Shown piece after piece: positions 47,335-59,199 of a stretch of 64,000 nucleotides of DNA. This stretch comes from Symsagittifera roscoffensis (taxonomy: Eukaryota > Xenacoelomorpha > Acoela > Convolutidae), in assembly GCF_963678635.1 (NCBI RefSeq), contig NC_087065.1:30444252-30508251 (forward strand), written 5' to 3'. A program made the position numbers and the translations under genes. The notes under the pieces were generated by a model. The model ran no database searches and had not been told where the DNA came from. It saw only the letters and a program-made list of their open reading frames with translations. Each line of letters opens with the position of its first letter. Position 1 is the first letter of the stretch.

Positions 47335-48660
47335 TTGCCTCAAAACAATAATACATTAACAATTAATCAGCTATCACATTCCATTTCATTCTCTGAATAC
47401 TCAAACCAAACACCCACAGTATTAGAAAGACGAGCCTACCGAGTCTTCAAACGAAAGCTTTCCAATGCCTAACCCCACGTACTTTACCAACCCCGACCAG
47501 CCCGACTGTTTTCCCTTCACCCACTTCACACTAACACTAAGGATTTCTTAAAATACAATTATCCATTCATCCCACAGTACATTTACTACCAGACCACTAA
47601 CAACGACCAACTGATCTATGTTGATGATTATAGCCTGTTTCAGACACTATCATTATCATGGACCTCATACTACCACTTCACTAGCCCTTACGCGCACCCC
47701 TTATACAATAACCCAGCGGACAATGAAATCCAGGGTACATTAACTAACTACCGCACTGCAAGAAAAACAGTTTACAATTATAGGACTAACCCAGACATTG
47801 AATAGATTCGTAGCTCAAAAAGCCAACAAATTTTCTATTGACCATTAAGATCACGCTATTGTACGATATATGGAGGACACAGCTATAGAAGACGACCCTA
47901 ACACTAACACTCAATTAAATGAAAAGTTCTTCAAAAAATCAGAATTTGTATTTATCATTGATAGCATGAAAAAAATTTATATGACAATTTTATTTCCACC
48001 GCACTCAAAAATACTAAAGCTTATGAATCCTACTTTATTAAATTGAACCACTTTACATTAACTTTTCACTTCCTTGTCCCCAAGGAACGTGACTTGCACT
48101 GTTCAGATGAATATATGTTAAGCACAAAATTAACTCATCCATACACCTATTAAAAAATTTATTCAACACCACTACATAAGTAAAACACCATCACGAAATC
48201 CACAGCAAAGGTTTACATTCATTAACTCCAAATACATATCATCTTTTTTTCTAGATTTTACTTATTGTATAAAAAATCCTAACATACACGGCATCCTCCG
48301 TAACTATGATCCCATCAGACAAATTTATATATTCTGCCCAGTAACCAAGTCCTTCGACATTGAAAAATCCCGCCCACTAATCATTCCCCACGAATATATA
48401 CAGCCCATCGAAGTCCACATACTACAATACATACACATTACTAAATATAATCACAAACTATATATAAATCCAAAATACATTGCATGAACTCTCACTGAAT
48501 AAGAAAGAACACAATATCATCCGAGCACTCAAGCTTCTATGGCCTCTTTTTAAGACTAAAATTGTCATCCGCATGCTTGCAAAACTCCTCACATCATCAG
48601 AAACTATTTGCACTAATTTCTTACATGGATTTATTGACAAAGACAACCCTTTTTAGGTAA
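47335..48660 (+). pseudogene. Unidentified ORF X, copy A (broken)
   Basis: Homologous to 56690-57535. It contains pieces such as LSHSISFSEYSNQTPT and NNDQLIYVDDYSL, with frameshifts. Copy A lost about 0.55 kb of the start that copy B keeps, but keeps about 0.5 kb (47755-48240) that copy B lost, so the ancestral ORF was longer than either. C-rich codons set it apart from the A-rich neighbours. I do not recognise the product. Confidence 0.5.
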
Positions 48661-49690
48661 AGTCAATATTTCAAATAGGATATAAAAGAGAACACTAACC
48701 ATTTTTCATAATATCTCACTTTTTTTTCACCGTTCACTCATCTAAAACAAACAAAATAAAATTAAAATTGTAAACTCTTTTCTAAAAGTTTTTAAAATCT
48801 AATTTAATAATTGCAGTATATAATTAAAGTAGTGAAAATTTCTTTTTCAAAAAGCCGTATATTCACAAATTTAAATTTCAACGGCACTAAAAATATATTC
48901 CTAAAGCAGTAGATTTACAAAAATTGCAAATAATTTGAAGAAAACGTAACTTTCGTTCAAGTGACTTCTTTTATAGTTTTCAAATCTTTTTACTCGCCCA
49001 TAAATCACACACTCTCTCCACAACTCGAACAGCTCGCGCACCAAGAATTGTTTAAATAATGAATTTTATATTTCAAATTTCACTGATAACGACGACTCTA
49101 ACTTGTTTTCACACGACTCCAGTTTTCCCTTACCCCGGTTGAAGGGAATTATAAAAAAAGCTTATCTAACCAACGCAGCTTACTAACGCCACAAAACCAC
49201 AAACTAATAGCATGATTAAGAAAGAAGTTCCCACGGTACCCAAACAGGCTTAAACCCAGATTAAAACTGGATAAATTATTATTTTGAAACCCACTTTCAA
49301 GTTTTATTGTAATATAAACGAAACCCAAAAAGTCGAAAGAAAAACCCAAAACAAATTATTCTGTTTTTGAGAAAAGGACACAACCAAAATAAAAAAAGAG
49401 AAAAGCACCTAATGAAAAAATGAAATAAAAGGTTGAACTTATAAAGAGACTCAGCCCAAAGAGATTTTAAAAAGTAACCCACTCTGGTCTAAACACCAGA
49501 GAGACATCGCTAGTAGTACATGCCCAGACCATGCAATACGACTCCGTAACTCTTTTTTGTTGATAAGAGTGGCTACAGAGAAAGCATCTCTTTAGAATAA
49601 CTGAACTAAACTAGAATTCTTTTGCGAAAAAAACTAATACTAAATCAAAACTAAAAACTGACTTCACTAACAAAACATAGATATATAAAT
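48661..49690. other. Element sequence downstream of ORF X, copy A
   Basis: AT-rich non-coding sequence duplicated at 57536-58550. It contains no gene that I can support; small minus-strand frames here are composition effects. Confidence 0.5.
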
Positions 49691-49695
49691 GCAAT

Positions 49696-50010
49696 ATGAT
49701 GTCAAGATTTCTTAGAGCTCAAGAAACGAGCTGCAAAGGAGAAGAAAAATTGATTCCATTCCAACTCTGGAATGTCAAATCTATTTTGTTTGTTGCCGTA
49801 GTCAATACCCTCTATGGATTTAAAGTATGGAATCAACATCGCAGCAAAGCAAAACCATTAAAACAGACCAAAGGCCATCTTGATGTTGATCTCACATACC
49901 GATTTTATTCACTTGGCACTTCGCACGGAAAAGTCAAACTTCACCCTGCACGTAGTCTCACTCTAAGCTTAACGAAATCGATACATCATTGCATCGGCCT
50001 GAAGTCTTGA
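49696..50010 (+). other. Small ORF Y, copy A (104 codons)
   Basis: It starts MMSRFLRAQETSCKGEE and has one moderately hydrophobic stretch (LWNVKSILFVAVVNTL). Unit B carries a homologous frame at 58554-58790 with the same start and 78 codons. Its persistence as an open frame in both copies, upstream of the LTR-like repeat, is suggestive, but the tail runs into a tandem repeat and I recognise no family. Confidence 0.35.
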
Positions 50011-50330
50011 CACAATCACCCAAGACGATCCACGATCAACCAGACACGAACAAACGATCTTCTTCTCTCTACTTAAATAAATACTTCTCTACTCTCTTCA
50101 TGAAGTCACTGCTCAAACTGTACAAACGGAAAAGTCAAACTTCACCCTGCATGTAACCTCGCTCTAAGCTTAACGAAATCGATACATCATTGCATCGACC
50201 TGAAGTCTTAACACAATCAACCAAGACGATCCACAATCAACAAGACACGAGCAGACGATCTTCTTCTCTCTACCAAAACAGCTACATCTCTCCTCTCCTC
50301 AAGAAGTCACTGCTCAAAACTGTAAAAGAA
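49927..50330 (+). repeat. Two tandem ~201-bp repeats
   Basis: ggaaaagtcaaacttcaccc recurs at 49927 and 50128, and the following ~200 bp match (aacgaaatcgatacatcatt, cttcttctctctac, gaagtcactgctcaaa). Unit B has the same arrangement at about 58770-59095, with the first repeat shortened. Confidence 0.85.
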
Positions 50331-50340
50331 AAACTAAACC

Positions 50341-50690
50341 AATTTTATTATTGATAAAACTATCTCTATAAATTATTACTAACTAAGCAATCATATTCCA
50401 TCACTAACATTGACACTTGTTTGTAAGTGCTGAAACTACATGATGTTTCAGCACCAGAACAATTTGAATAAATCTTAGACTACAGTTGTTCTCTCTCTGG
50501 ATAAACTCCGAGAACTAGCTCAAAAAGACCAGTATACACTAGATCTATTGAGACTAGGATATATAGGAGTGAGATGAAGATTAGTATTAGATTGGGATTA
50601 GTTGCACGAACATATCCGGCCGAAATTAAGATAGCGTGACGAACAGACGGTGTACTCTATCTAAAATTGCTCTATAAGAACAGATTCCCG
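50341..50690 (+). repeat. LTR-like repeat copy 2
   Basis: Matches 59200-59545 closely and 61741-62098 more distantly; its right ~250 bp match 33148-33394. It contains a hairpin GCTGAAAC / GTTTCAGC at 50429-50436 and 50445-50452 with an 8-base loop. It lies 300 bp upstream of the duplicated exon. Confidence 0.75.
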
Positions 50691-50992
50691 GCCAAAACTC
50701 AATTACTTTCCCCAAGAAAGTCGGAAAAAAACCAAATTTAGTGTTGTCATAAAAAACTTGTGGACAACTCAACTGTCCTGAACTCATTTGAAACGTATAT
50801 AGCATGTGAAACGTATACTGAAGATGGAAATTTTGAATTTTAGAGGTAGAAGTGGATAAGAAACCAAAATGACAATTTTTCCCATAAGGCAATTTTTCGC
50901 AAAATTGAAACTGTTGAAAAGTGAAGCGCAAACAAATTGGGTTTGACAGAATGTTTCATATGAAAATTGGTCTCCTCGTTGTTCCATTGCAG

Positions 50993-51207
50993 CTGTGGGG
51001 GGCAGTAGGGGTGCAGCTGTAAATCCTCTGTGTCTATTCAACGTCAGAACAGATGACCAGACTGTGATATTCAACTACACTCTGCAGATGCAGGGAATAG
51101 AGCAACCCTCTAATCCAGACACTACTCAGTTCAAGCTGTTTCATGTGTTTGAAGGAAAACTATTGAATAACCCTAACGACAAAATCCGACATGATCATTT
51201 ATTTTAA
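50993..51207 (+). CDS. Chimeric alternative terminal exon of the alpha-galactosidase gene
   Basis: The acceptor ccattgcag and the first 157 bases copy the true last exon (VGGS.GA.VN.LCLFNVRTDDQTVIF...). At 51149/51150 the sequence switches to retroelement, adding GKLLNNPNDKIRHDHLF and a stop at 51205-51207. AATAAA follows at 51246-51251. The phase fits the donor at 31997, so splicing here would give an enzyme whose C-terminal beta-sandwich lacks its last ~46 residues. Whether it is used is unknown; it may be a pseudo-exon. Confidence 0.6.
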
Positions 51208-51299
51208 GGTCGATATAACATCGCCAAAACCCCAACCATCCAAGAAATAAAGTTAAAACTAGGAAGCTCATTCCTAGACCTCCAGACCTCTCCTCGCAA

Positions 51300-51870
51300 A
51301 AGGTGCCAATATCTAACCCACTTGCCAAAAAATCAAAAAACAACCTGGGCACACTCGATTTTCGATTCCAAAATTAAAAAGCACTTCGACGAAACAAATC
51401 AATTCTCAAATGCTTCTCTCTCGAACAGTTCAATATCTAAAAACAATAACTTAAAAATTTCTTTCAACTTTCACAATTTTTTTTCAACTTAGTATGTTTT
51501 TTATCATAGATAATTTTGAATCCTTCCCTTGAATACCCTTGATTCCTTCTCTTTTTCATATTTTTCTGCAATTTCTTCGTGATTGTTCACTCCCTAATTG
51601 AAGCCTATCTAAACTTTTTGAAAATCCTTGACCACCTCCTCAGGTGCAATATTTCAACAACTATTTAAATGTTAAGATATTTATTTAATAAGAAAGGCAT
51701 TCTTCTTCTTTTCGTAATTTTTGTCACATTCCTCGTTTCCGTATTTTTGACAATGTGTAAATGTATAAAAAAAGGCAAAAATCACCTTTGAACTAGCAAC
51801 AACTCTCTTAATCATTTTTATAGAAGACTACTAAAAACAAGATAGACTTTCTTTATTAGGAAACTAGTTT
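51300..51870 (+). pseudogene. Env-like C-terminal part with transmembrane segment, copy B
   Basis: Duplicate of 41300-41870 with the same hydrophobic anchor (start at 51669) and a frameshift shortly after it. The preceding ectodomain-like piece reads FDSKIKKHFDETNQFSNAS. Confidence 0.45.
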
Positions 51871-52179
51871 AAACATTCCAAAATTGCTAATCAACAACAA
51901 ATAATCCAACACTCCTTATCGACTACGACATCCCAAGAACTTCCAACAACACCAACTTCTAGTCAAGCAAACCAACCTCAATCATCAACACGCAATAAAT
52001 TTCAAGAAAATCATATTTTTACATATTCGAGGAAAGACACGCGTTATTATCTGAACCGTTGACACCAGTAGTCCTCCACGCACCTCCAAGCAAAATACAA
52101 TACGAACCAATGTTTTACATCTAACCTTCTCTCCAACAAGACCTTAATAGAAAACCCCCACTTCTGAAAAAGTTCGTGA

Positions 52180-52530
52180 AAACTCTTTCAACCCTCCCAC
52201 TTCAACACAACGTCTTCCATGTTGGATGACACAAGCATTCACTCAAGTTGAACCAAGTCTAGTAAGCGATCCTATAGGTGTATCATCAGATTCATTTGTC
52301 ACTGCCAGAAACTTTATCACTACCTTCAACCCCCTCAACAAGAAGTCAAACCCCAACTACAACGTTTACACTTAATTTCCCTACAAATTTAGACGATAGA
52401 TATCGCGAAGTTTTATCTAGTAAAATACCTCAACGATTAAATTGGAACACATTCGTAGCACCTCCTCCCCTATTGGGTCACATCTTGATAGCAATAGATT
52501 ACATAATTGGGCCCTAAACTGAAATAAATA
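52180..52530 (+). repeat. Module M, copy 4
   Basis: PPTSTQRLP-WMTQ...; a frameshift near 52290 splits it, leaving the open piece 52278-52517. Followed by the env-like start 240 bp on. Confidence 0.7.
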
Positions 52531-52764
52531 CAGACACGATATCCACAAGTCATACAGGAATACAATATACAGATTCATACAAAAAAATCATCTGACACTT
52601 AAACTTTAAATAACAGTAAATCTAAACAAATTATTCCATCGCCCGCTACCCGTACGCAAAAGAACAGCTCAACCTGTACACCCCGCCTTTATTACAACAG
52701 AAATTAACTATGAATACAATAAAAAAAAAGACACTTGGATGTATAACATTCTACAACCCATTTT

Positions 52765-53700
52765 CAATACTCTCTTACACATGTATATTTCAATAGTTTT
52801 TTTTCCTTGAAACTTTTTTCCCGCTTGTTCTTTTAGAACCTACATCTCATCAAAAACCTTCCCCTAGAACATCTCCACAAGACTTACTAGTTACTTTTTA
52901 TGACTGCGAAGAAAATGAACAAAAAACACTACTTAAATATGCAATAAGCCAAGTAACCCAATGCGAATCCGAACCACAAGAAATAGAATCAACAATTATA
53001 GTAGCAGCACTCTATTCAAAAGAACGAGCTACAACCTTAACAGGATATAAATGCACAGCGAAATTTTCATTGAAAAAAGTACATGGTTTTCAAGTCTCAA
53101 ATGGGAACAAAAATAGACTCGACCACGAACACTTTTACCAAAGCAACATCGAAAGATTCTTTTATCTTAACCCTGAAGATTGTAAGAACGAACTAAAACG
53201 ATTACAATTAACTAAGAGCAAAGGCACGAATCGTACTAGTAAAGTTTCAAGTCTTTCCAGACTCTGCACATCAAGCAGAAAAAAAAGATACCAATGTCAT
53301 ATAAAATTAGACAAAAAATACGCTTTCCATGGCGCACACGGACGTTCAACTTATGATCTACACAATAAAAATTGGATGACACACATTGGAATAAACAACC
53401 CTTCTAATTGAAAAGCAGACACAAAAACAAAGGATACCAAGGAATAAAGTTTTTCGATTACAATGAGAAAAAGTACAATTAACACGAGATTTAAAAGACG
53501 GGACTATATCACATCCAGGAATACCCTACCTTGCCACAACAATCAAGGTTATTGCGATCCTACCACTCGAACCCAGGCAACCATAGTTTGGTTCCCTGAA
53601 GACACATATACCACTTTTCAAGTTGCTAAAATTCACGAAAGATTGATTAATTTTCAACAAAATACTTCATTGAATCAATTCCTTTTGAAAAAGTAAACCC
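52765..53700 (+). pseudogene. Env-like glycoprotein, longest N-terminal part (unit B)
   Basis: A hydrophobic leader-like stretch (52770-52850) precedes YDCEENEQKTLLKYAI (about 52905). Next are the open piece 53070-53411 (HGAHGRSTYDLHNKNW near its end) and 53463-53696 with a CHNNQGYCDPTTRTQ stretch. A signal-like start, several Cys, position 3' of pol and a separate membrane-anchor part elsewhere support a surface glycoprotein. At least two frameshifts make it a pseudogene. Relationship to chuvirus-like or other env families needs a profile search. Confidence 0.5.
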
Positions 53701-53904
53701 TAGTAAAATGAGATCTAATGGACAACACTAAAAATATCATTGGAACAGAAAACAGTTAACACGTTTTAAAATTTACGCTCATCACCATCTCAAAATCCTT
53801 TAAATCTTTCTAGTAACACAAATCAAAGTACCCCGCCATCATTACAACAACTTCACAACAAAATACTCCAAATATCACATTGGATTATTTAGGATCAATC
53901 CCCA

Positions 53905-54250
53905 CTTTTGAGTGAAAAATCTTTCAACCCTCCCACTTCAACACAACGTCTTCCACAATGGATGACACAAGCATTTTATCAAGGTGAACCAAATATAGTA
54001 AATGATCATATAGGTATATCATCAGATTCATCTTTGTCACTGCAAGAAACTTTATCACTACCTTTATCCCCCTCAACAAGAAGTCAAACTCCAACTACAA
54101 CGTTTACACTAATTTTCCCTACAAATTTAGACAAAAAATATCAAGAACTTTTAGATGCTAATATGTCTCTACGATTAGATTGGAGCAGATTCCCAGCACC
54201 TCCTCTATTTGGTCAAAATCTTGATGGCAATGGAACACTTAATTAGGCAC
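53905..54250 (+). repeat. Module M, copy 5
   Basis: Open for 112 codons (53908-54246), beginning MSEKSFNPPTSTQRLPQW. It is the best preserved copy of the diverged subtype also seen at 42380. Confidence 0.7.
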
Positions 54251-54259
54251 TTAACAGAT

Positions 54260-55990
54260 TACAATATTCAGCAAAGTTCTCAGAGTAAAAAGTATACTGT
54301 TTACAAGTATCAACTGGAAATAAGAACATACTCGATCACGAATCCTTTCATCAAAATAATCTCGAAAGACTTTTGCATCTTAACCCTGAAGGTTGCAAAA
54401 ACAAACTAAAGCGATTAAAACTAACTACGAACAAAGGCACGAATCGTAAACTAGTAAACTTTCAAGTCTTTCAGACTCTGCACAGCAAGCACAACTTGAA
54501 AGATACCAAGGTCGAAAAACATTAGACGATAAATACCCGTTCCACGGCGCACACGGACGTTTAACTTATGATCTACACGACAAAAATTGGATACCACACA
54601 TTGGAATAAATAATCCTTTCAATTGTACAGCAGACAAAGAATAGAGGATACCAAAAAACATTGTTTCTTGATCGGAAAATTCACTTAGAAAAAGTACAAT
54701 TGACACTAGATTTGAAAAAGACACTATATACTGTATCAAGGAATACGCTTACCTTGCAAAAACAATCAAGGTTATTGCAATCCTACCACACGAACCAAGG
54801 TAACCATAGTTTGTTTTCCTGAAGACACTTTTAGCACATTTGAAGTTACTAAAATTCACTCAAGAATGCTTAATTTTCATCAAAATACATCATTGAACCA
54901 ATTTTTTTTTTGAAAAAGTAAACCCTAGTAAAATGAAATCTAATGAACAACGCTAAAAAATTATATTGGAACAGAAAACAATTAACACGTTTTCAAATTT
55001 AGGCTGAAACAGAAGTCGCTGCACTTTATCATACCACTTTATAAAACACAATATTCAGAAATTCTTGTCGAATACAAAACAGGAAAACTGATGATTAACC
55101 CGGCTCAACTGTACCAAAATCGTAACGACGAAAACTCTTTTATCCCAGTAACTTTTTTGAAAATACAGGAAATCCTACTGAAAACCTAGTCTACAGGATA
55201 AAAGCAGTACAATTTTTAAGAATTATTACTCATGAATTTTACTTACTTCGGCGCAATGCATTATGATATACACTTAGATATGAATTTGGATTACGCAATT
55301 AGTAGAGTTTTCCAAGAAATGTCATTCTCCGAATTAGAAACAGTCCATTACTTATGTGAATTCGAACGAACACAAATATTACAATCACTAGCATTAGCAG
55401 TATTAAAAAAACCCTAGGCAGGCTAATTATTCTCAGGTAAAACATCAAAACTGTATTGATTAGGAAGAAAATTTTCTGAAGCTCTACACATGTACTAATA
55501 AGTATAACCAATACACGTTTTTGACGATAAATGATGTTATAAGAGAATCCCTATATTTTACAAAAAGAAGTACATTTTGTCGAGACACTTTCGAGACGTA
55601 CATATGTTTGGTATACAGCCATCCCATGCGGATACCTTAAAGATATAAAAGGTTACATTTATCTTAACGGTGAAAAGTACCGTCCACAAAACATCTCACC
55701 TATAAAAATTTTTAACTTTATTAAATTTAAAAACTAACTTTTCGTTTTTCTAGGATGGCCCTAATACATCTTGGAAAAATTGAAATTGAATAAATTATGC
55801 GCTATGTTTTTTTTTTGGATTCTTCTTCTCATAATTAAAAAGAATATGCAACATATGCGCAATATACACACAAGTAAACAAACAAGCTAGTGTAGCACAC
55901 ATAATTTTTGCAGGTTTTTTTAGATTATTTTCAAACTCAATCAATAATAATCTTTCAGACGCTCAAATTAGTGATTAAAAAAAAATTACA
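54260..55990 (+). pseudogene. Env-like glycoprotein fragment, middle and C-proximal parts (unit B)
   Basis: Parallels 42750-44090 and then 46450-47165: HGAHGRLTYDLHDKNW (about 54555), YFGAMHYDIHLD (55247), LCEFERTQILQSLALAV (about 55350), IPCGYLKDIKGYIYLNGEKY (about 55620). It contains many stops and is more eroded than unit A. Confidence 0.45.
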
Positions 55991-56399
55991 ACCGATTTAA
56001 ACGCATATGATAATTCACAAGACAATACAAACCTACATCCCCACAATTACAAAATTGACATAAAACAATCCCGTATCTTCGTTAACAAGAAACTATAGAG
56101 GTACAGCAATAACACATCACATCTCTCCGAATCATAGCTACCCACAAAGTCCAGTTTCTAATATAGTAATTCACCAACCAAAATTTGGCGACACATATGA
56201 CGAGATTGTAGAACAACCACACACCACCAATTTTCGTTCTCAAAACAACCATCTTTTTAGCCCACGATAAGCCGCCAGATTGGATCCCTCACCGTTCCTT
56301 TTCCTACTCATCCAACCACCAACTTGACTCCTCTCGCATTTCCCTTTCTGATCACACTTCATTCCCCTACCCACACTCTCTACTAACTCACCATGCTAG

Positions 56400-57120
56400 G
56401 TTTTCGATGATTTTATGCACACAGTTTTTAACAAAAATTCACAATTTGACAACTCCGATATCGATACCCGAGATTAATTTCAAAATTCCGAACCCAGCTC
56501 TTCCACTTTTTCGCAACCTCACTTCCATCCAATCCATTCTCAACTTCTCGATGAAACTTCCCCAGCCCCTTCTTCCTACACCGACGCAGCACCAATACTT
56601 TCCACCAATGACCAGTGATCAGCCCGAACCCCCTAGCCCCGTCACTGAAGCACTAGAAAATGAACTAGATCATTGTATCACATTACAGCAACTGCCTCAA
56701 AACAATAATACACTAACAATTCATCAGCTATCACATTCCATTTCATTCTCTGAATACTCAAACCAAACACCCACAGCATTAGAAAGCCGAGCCATCCGAG
56801 TCTTCAAACGAAAGCTTTCCAATGCCCAACCCCACGTACTTCACCAACCCCGACCAACCCGACTGTTTTCCATTCACCCACTTCACACTAACACTAAGGA
56901 ACTCTTAAAATACAGTTATCCATTCTTCCCACAGTACACTTACTACCAGACCACTAACAACGACCAACTGATCTATGTTGATGATTATAGCCTGTTTCAG
57001 ACACTATCATTATCATGGACCTCATACTACCACTTCACTAGCCCATTAGCGCACCCCTTATTTAATAACCCAGCGGATAATGAAATATGTCAACCCAGAT
57101 TACAACAATTCACTAACTAG
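56400..57120 (+). CDS. Unidentified ORF X, copy B (237 codons, open)
   Basis: Open from 56407 to 57120 and rich in Pro, Thr, His and Asn. Its codons are much more C-rich than the surrounding element. Blocks LSHSISFSEYSNQTPT, VFKRKLSNAQPHVLHQPRPT and NNDQLIYVDDYSLFQTLSL are shared with unit A. A second frame overlapping its start (about 56390-56475) is also open and acidic, hinting at an old frameshift. No signal peptide, and no domain I recognise; the YVDD tetrapeptide is not in an RT-like context. Probably an accessory protein of the element, decayed. Confidence 0.4.
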
Positions 57121-58550
57121 TTAATACTACTTCTTGTATAAAAAATACTAACATACACGGCATCCTCCGTAGCTATGATCCCATCAGACAAATGTATATA
57201 TTCTGCCCACTAACCAAGTCCTTCGACATTGTAGAATCCCGCCCACTAATCATTCCCCACGAATGTATACAGTCCATCGAAGCCCACATACTACAATACA
57301 TACACATTACTAAATATAATCACAACTATACATAAATCCAAAATACCTCGCATGAACTTTCACTGAATAAGAATAAACACAACATCATCCGAGCACTCGA
57401 GCTTCTATGGATTCTTCTTAAAACTAAAAACGTCATTCGAGCGCTTGCAAAATTCCTCACATCATCAGACACTATTTGCACTAATTTCTCAAATGGATTT
57501 TCTGACAAAGACCACCCTTTGTAAGTAAAGTTCAATATTTAAATAACAAATAAAAGAGAACACTAACCATTTTTCATAGTGTCTCAATTTGTTTTTACTT
57601 TTCACCGTTCACTCATCTAAAACAAACAAAATAAAATAAAAATTGTAAACTCTTTTCTAGAAGTTTTTAAAATCTAATTTAATAGTTGCAGTATATAATT
57701 AAAGTAGCGAAAACTTTTTTTTCAAAAAGCAGTACACTCACAAATTTAAATTTCAACGGCGTTAAAATAAACATATTCCTAAAGCAGTAGATTAACAAAA
57801 AATTAATTTGAAGAAAACTAAACTTTCGTACAAGAGACTTCTTCTATAAATTTCAAATCTTTTTACTTGCCCATAAATCACACACTCTCTCCATAACTCG
57901 CACAGCTCGCGCACGAAGAATCGTTTAAATATTGAGTTTCAACTTTCACTGATAACAACTCTAACTTGTTTTCACTTGACTCAAATTTTCCCTAAACCCG
58001 GTTGAAAGGAATTGTATAAAAAATTTAACTAACCAACGCAGCTTACTAACTCCACAAAACCAAAAACTAATAGCATGACTAAGAAAAAAGTTCCCACGGT
58101 ACCGAAACCGGCTTAAACCTAGATTAAAAATGGATAAATTATTCTTTTGAAACCCACTTTCAAGTTTTATTGGAACTGAATAAAACAAAAAAAATCGTAA
58201 GACAAACCCAAAATAAACTATTCTATTTTTGAGAAAAGGACACAACCAAAATAAAAAAGAGAAAAGCACCTAATGAAAAAATGAAATAAAAGGTTGAACA
58301 TATAAAGAGACTCAGCCAAAGAGATCTTAAAATGTAACCCACTCTGGCCTAACCCACCAGAGAGACGTCGCTAGTAGTACATGCCCAGCAGACCATGCAA
58401 TACAACTCCGATAATCTATTTTTGATAAGAGTGGCTACAGAGAAAGCAACTCTTTAAAATAACTAAAAGAGAATGCTTTTGCGAAAAACAACTAATACTA
58501 AATCAAAACTAAAAACTGACTTCACTAACAAAACGTAGATATATAAATGC
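57121..58550. other. Element sequence downstream of ORF X, copy B
   Basis: The first 400 bp match the tail of ORF X copy A (HGILR.YDPIRQ.YIFCP and after, about 57155-57530) and are broken by stops. The remainder is AT-rich and non-coding, parallel to 48661-49690. Confidence 0.5.
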
Positions 58551-58553
58551 AAT

Positions 58554-58790
58554 ATGATGTCAAGATTTCTTAGAACCCAAGGAACGAGCGGCAAAGGAGA
58601 AGAAAATTCGAATCAATTCCAACTCTGGAATGTCAAATCTATTTGGTTTGTTGCCGTAGTCACTACCCTCAAAGGATTTAAAGTATGGACTCAACATCGC
58701 AGAAAAGGAAATCCATTGAAACAGACCGAAGGTCATCTCGATGTTGATCTCACATACCGATTTTATTCACAATGCATTGCATCGAACTGA
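58554..58790 (+). other. Small ORF Y, copy B (78 codons)
   Basis: Starts MMSRFLRTQGTSGKGEE, parallel to the frame at 49696, with the hydrophobic stretch LWNVKSIWFVAVVTTL. It ends earlier because part of the first 201-bp repeat is missing. Family unknown. Confidence 0.35.
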
Positions 58791-59199
58791 AGTCTTGCCA
58801 CAATCACCCAAGACGATCCACGATCAACGAGACACGAACAAACGATCTTCTTCTCTCTACCAAAAAAAATACATATCTCCTCTCTTCATGAAGTCACTGC
58901 TCAAACTGTACACGCGGAAAACTCAAATTTCACCCTGCACGTAGTCTCGCTCTAAGCTTAACGAAATCGATACATCATTGCATCGATCTGAAGTCTTAAC
59001 ACAATCAACCAAGACACGAGCAGACGATCTTCTTCTCTCTACCAAAACAGCTACATCTCTCCTCTCTTCAAGAAGTCACTGCTCAAAACTGTAAAAAGAA
59101 AACTACTTCACCCGTCTTTTACTACAAAAAAAAACAATTAAAAACTAAAAAATCTCTGAACCTCGGATAGGTGAAACCAAAACTTATGAACCAATTTCA

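Larger units (their letters stand above)
41154..51149 (+). repeat. Large tandem unit A (element mosaic plus exon copy)
   Basis: The unit begins with element sequence just after the exon breakpoint and ends with the duplicated exon at the same breakpoint. The offset to unit B is 9996-9999 bp at its start and about 8894 bp at its end, because unit A contains extra internal module copies and each unit has its own deletions. Matching anchors are 41670 with 51669; 49696 with 58554; 50429 with 59281; 50993 with 59887. Confidence 0.85.

Noticed and set aside
56970-56985. YVDD tetrapeptide in ORF X, resembling the reverse transcriptase active site
   Set aside because: The residues around it lack the other RT blocks, the frame upstream is Pro/His-rich with no fingers-palm pattern, and it sits downstream of integrase and env-like sequence.
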